A stretch of DNA of 7,594 bases from contig CAJWLI010000068.1 of the NCBI GenBank assembly GCA_913043075.1, positions 1 through 7,594 on the forward strand. Reading direction: 5' to 3'. The translations under genes and the position numbers were made by a program. Position 1 is the first letter of the stretch. The number at the start of each line of letters is the position of its first letter. The stretch is from an uncultured Gammaproteobacteria bacterium. Its GTDB lineage: Bacteria > Pseudomonadota > Gammaproteobacteria > Pseudomonadales > Azotimanducaceae. Positions 5,261 through 7,594 of the stretch are shown here, in pieces. Below the pieces are notes generated by a model that had not been told where the DNA came from, ran no database searches, and was given only the letters and a program-made list of their open reading frames with translations.

Positions 5261-7594
5261 AATTTACAGATATTTTTATTAAGCGTCCTGTTTTATCGCT
5301 TGTTCTAACCTTGTTTCTCATTCTTATAGGTGTTCAGTCAGGCATTGACTTATCTCTGCGTCAGTACCCAGCAATTGAGAAAAGTGTTATTTATGTCAAG
5401 GCCGCATACCCAGGCGCAAGCGCCAGGACTGTCCAAGGCTTTGTGACTGCCCCCTTACAAAAAAAAATAGCGGCCGCAAAAGGAGTCGACTACGTCACTT
5501 CCGAGAGCATGCCTGGACAATCCGAAATAAAAGCTTATGTCCGATTGGGGAAGAATTCGACCGAAGTTCTCGCTGAAATAGTTACTAAAGTCAATGAGGC
5601 CCGCTTTGAACTGCCCCTAGAAGTAGAGGACCCTGTGGTGACTAATCGAACGGGCGACGAGGCTATGATCTATTACGCCCTAATGAGTGAGCAAATGTCA
5701 GTGCAACAAAGAACTGATTTTGCAATACGTTCAATTCAACCCGTTTTGAGCACCATAGAGGGAGTGGGTGAGGCTCAAGTTATGGGGAGCGGAGCCTTCG
5801 CCTTAAGAGCTTGGCTAGATCCAGCTCGAATGGCAGCGTTAGATGTTACTGCGGCGGAGGTTAACGAAGTGATACGGCGCGAAAATTATATAAGTGCCGC
5901 GGGAAGCACTCGAGGGCCATTTGTACAATCAACCGTCGACGCGAAAACTGACATCCAAAGTCCAAGAAAATTTAGTGAAATAGTAATAAAGCAAAAAGGG
6001 GACAAGAGGGTTACGCTGAATGATGTTGCTAGGGTTGAACTAGCGAGTGAAAATTACGACGGAGCAATCTACTCCAGTGGCAAAGAGGCAGTGTTTTTAG
6101 CGATTTATCAAGCCCCGGGGGCCAACCCACTTGAAGTCGCTGAACGGGTTAAAGAAAAGATAACGGAATTGGAAAAGACCTTGCCCGCAGATTTGGAGCT
6201 GTTCCTAGATTTTGATGAGTCGAAATTTATTGGAGAAGCCATAAAGGAGGTGAAAAACACGCTCTTTGAAGCAAGCGTCATTGTCGTCTTGGTCATAGTC
6301 CTTTTTCTTGGATCTTTACGCGTAGTTGCTATACCGATTGTAGCGATTCCTCTGTCCTTGGTTGGTGTCCTGTTTTTTATTTGGTTAATGGGCTTCTCCA
6401 TTAACCTCCTTACGCTTCTCGCCATGGTGATCGCCATTGGTCTCGTCGTCGATGACGCTATTGTTGTAGTCGAAAATATTCATCGGCACACCGAAAGAGG
6501 AGAAACGCCATTTCAATCAGCTATTAAGGGTGCACGCCAAATTTCGTTGCCAGTAATAGGAATGACCCTCACATTGGTAGCCGTTTACTTGCCAATTAGC
6601 TTTCTCGGAGGATTAACCGGGGTTCTTTTTAGTGAGTTTGCGCTCACTCTGGCTGGCGCCGTCGTTGTGTCAGGGTTTGTGGCTCTAACGCTCACACCCG
6701 TTATGTGCGCGCATATGTTTCCTGCCCCCGGTCAACAGGGAAAGGCCTCTAGTTGGTTAGAAGTAAATTTTAAAAAATTAAACAGTTTCTATCGGGGTTT
6801 GCTCCTAGCCTCGTTAAAGAATAAGGGAGCAGTCTTCTTTTTTTGTTCTGTTATTTTTTTGAGTCTTCCTTTTCTTCTTTTGATATCTCAAAAAGAGCTC
6901 GCGCCTCAGGAAGACAGTGGCCATATCTACGCTTACGCCACGCCTCCAGACTACGCGAATCTAGAGTACATTAATTTCTTCGTTGAGCAAATGACAGCTG
7001 CCTGGAAGGAGATCCCAGAAGCTGTTCATTCCTGGCAAGCAAATCTTCCTTCTCAAGTTTATGGTGGCGTTGAATTAAAGCCCTGGGACCAAAGGGAACG
7101 GAAACTTGAAGAGGTTCGTCTTGAACTTCAGTCGAAATATGATCAGATCGGTGGACTGGAGATCTTTACTTTCGCTGGGGGTGGATTGCCTGGCGCAGAA
7201 AGCGGCCTTCCCGTTCAATTCGTTATTTCTTCTAACGCGAATTACTTTGAGTTAGAGCGGGTTGCCGAAGCCCTCCTAGATCTGGCAAGAGAATCTGGCG
7301 TCTTCGCTTTTGTAAACAAAAGCCTAAGAATCTCTCGGCCTGAGCTAGAGGTCCTGATAGACCGAGAATTGGCTTCGAGGCTTGGGATTTCGATGGAACA
7401 AATTGGATCGACATTGCAGGTAATGTTGGGTGAAGGAGAGACGAATCGCTTTAGCGTAGAAGGACAAAGCTATAAAGTTATTTTGCAAGCAGACAAAAAT
7501 TTTCGCCTTAATAAGGAGTGGCTCGAGCGATACTACCTTAGGTCAGCTAAAGGGGATTTAGTTCCAATGAGTTCGGTGATCTCGGCAAGGCAAA
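5257..7594 (+). CDS. RND multidrug-type efflux permease, N-terminal 779 residues (3' end outside window)
   Basis: An inner-membrane proton-driven exporter of the HAE1/AcrB class, open to the window edge; full members are about 1,020-1,050 residues, so some three quarters is present. It begins MKFTDIFIKRPVLS, the usual amphipathic start and TM1 (about 11-29). The first periplasmic porter region runs about 30-330. TM2-TM6 lie at about 335-500, with TM4 holding the proton-relay pair D399-D400 in GLVVDDAIVVVENI. TM7 is at about 524-543, followed by ELAPQEDSG (547-555) and the second porter region. The relay lysine of TM10 is beyond the window. Hydrophobic or amphipathic organic substrates, not metals, are suggested by overall likeness to HAE1 pumps. 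It is co-translated with the adaptor; no outer-membrane channel is seen, so a TolC-like protein must come from downstream or elsewhere. Confidence 0.95.
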   Translation, partial: MKFTDIFIKRPVLSLVLTLFLILIGVQSGIDLSLRQYPAIEKSVIYVKAAYPGASARTVQGFVTAPLQKKIAAAKGVDYVTSESMPGQSEIKAYVRLGKNSTEVLAEIVTKVNEARFELPLEVEDPVVTNRTGDEAMIYYALMSEQMSVQQRTDFAIRSIQPVLSTIEGVGEAQVMGSGAFALRAWLDPARMAALDVTAAEVNEVIRRENYISAAGSTRGPFVQSTVDAKTDIQSPRKFSEIVIKQKGDKRVTLNDVARVELASENYDGAIYSSGKEAVFLAIYQAPGANPLEVAERVKEKITELEKTLPADLELFLDFDESKFIGEAIKEVKNTLFEASVIVVLVIVLFLGSLRVVAIPIVAIPLSLVGVLFFIWLMGFSINLLTLLAMVIAIGLVVDDAIVVVENIHRHTERGETPFQSAIKGARQISLPVIGMTLTLVAVYLPISFLGGLTGVLFSEFALTLAGAVVVSGFVALTLTPVMCAHMFPAPGQQGKASSWLEVNFKKLNSFYRGLLLASLKNKGAVFFFCSVIFLSLPFLLLISQKELAPQEDSGHIYAYATPPDYANLEYINFFVEQMTAAWKEIPEAVHSWQANLPSQVYGGVELKPWDQRERKLEEVRLELQSKYDQIGGLEIFTFAGGGLPGAESGLPVQFVISSNANYFELERVAEALLDLARESGVFAFVNKSLRISRPELEVLIDRELASRLGISMEQIGSTLQVMLGEGETNRFSVEGQSYKVILQADKNFRLNKEWLERYYLRSAKGDLVPMSSVISARQ

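Noticed and set aside
6108..6437. Minus-strand frame of 109 codons within the permease
   Set aside because: Antisense to the conserved TM2-TM4 region of the RND permease; the Thr/Lys-rich low-complexity translation is typical of shadow frames.
1..7594. Mobile element, CRISPR array, defence or toxin-antitoxin system
   Set aside because: No transposase, integrase, terminal inverted repeats, regularly spaced repeats or defence-type domains were seen; every sizeable frame is a metabolic or envelope gene.

Overview
The window reads as chromosomal DNA of a Gram-negative bacterium. The evidence is a TonB-dependent outer-membrane receptor, a periplasmic adaptor and an inner-membrane RND pump, all of which need a two-membrane envelope. 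Moderate GC, short intergenic gaps, TTG starts and the style of the receptor suggest a proteobacterium, perhaps a marine gammaproteobacterium. That taxonomic guess is inference; nothing here proves it. No tRNA, rRNA, CRISPR array, insertion sequence or phage gene was seen.

Layout. (1) Positions 2-1543, plus strand: the C-terminal barrel of an Oar-like TonB-dependent receptor, with its 5' part outside the window. It is followed by a strong hairpin terminator that works in both directions. (2) Positions 1587-1732: a short gap with no gene. (3) Positions 1733-2826, minus strand: a two-gene unit transcribed leftward. It holds a 64-residue two-helix membrane protein that overlaps by 16 bases a three-histidine-box membrane desaturase/hydroxylase (fatty-acid desaturase superfamily). 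(4) Positions 2827-3004: an AT-rich divergent promoter region with a plausible promoter on each strand and two inverted repeats about 20 bp apart on the desaturase side. (5) Positions 3005-7594, plus strand: a tight operon of a Rieske non-heme iron oxygenase alpha subunit, an RND periplasmic adaptor starting 6 bases after the oxygenase stop, and an RND permease overlapping the adaptor by ATGA. The permease runs off the right edge and stays open in frame to the last complete codon.

How the genes may work together. Two different oxygen-activating iron enzymes, one membrane di-iron and one soluble Rieske, are divergently transcribed from one control region, and the Rieske enzyme is co-transcribed with an export pump. 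A simple reading is that a hydrophobic compound is hydroxylated or otherwise modified and the product, or the toxic substrate, is expelled. The receptor next door is a separate transcription unit and need not belong. The substrates cannot be read from sequence, and no ferredoxin, reductase, outer-membrane channel or regulator lies inside the window. Each family is well known; the unusual part is their combination and the control region, not a clearly new protein class.
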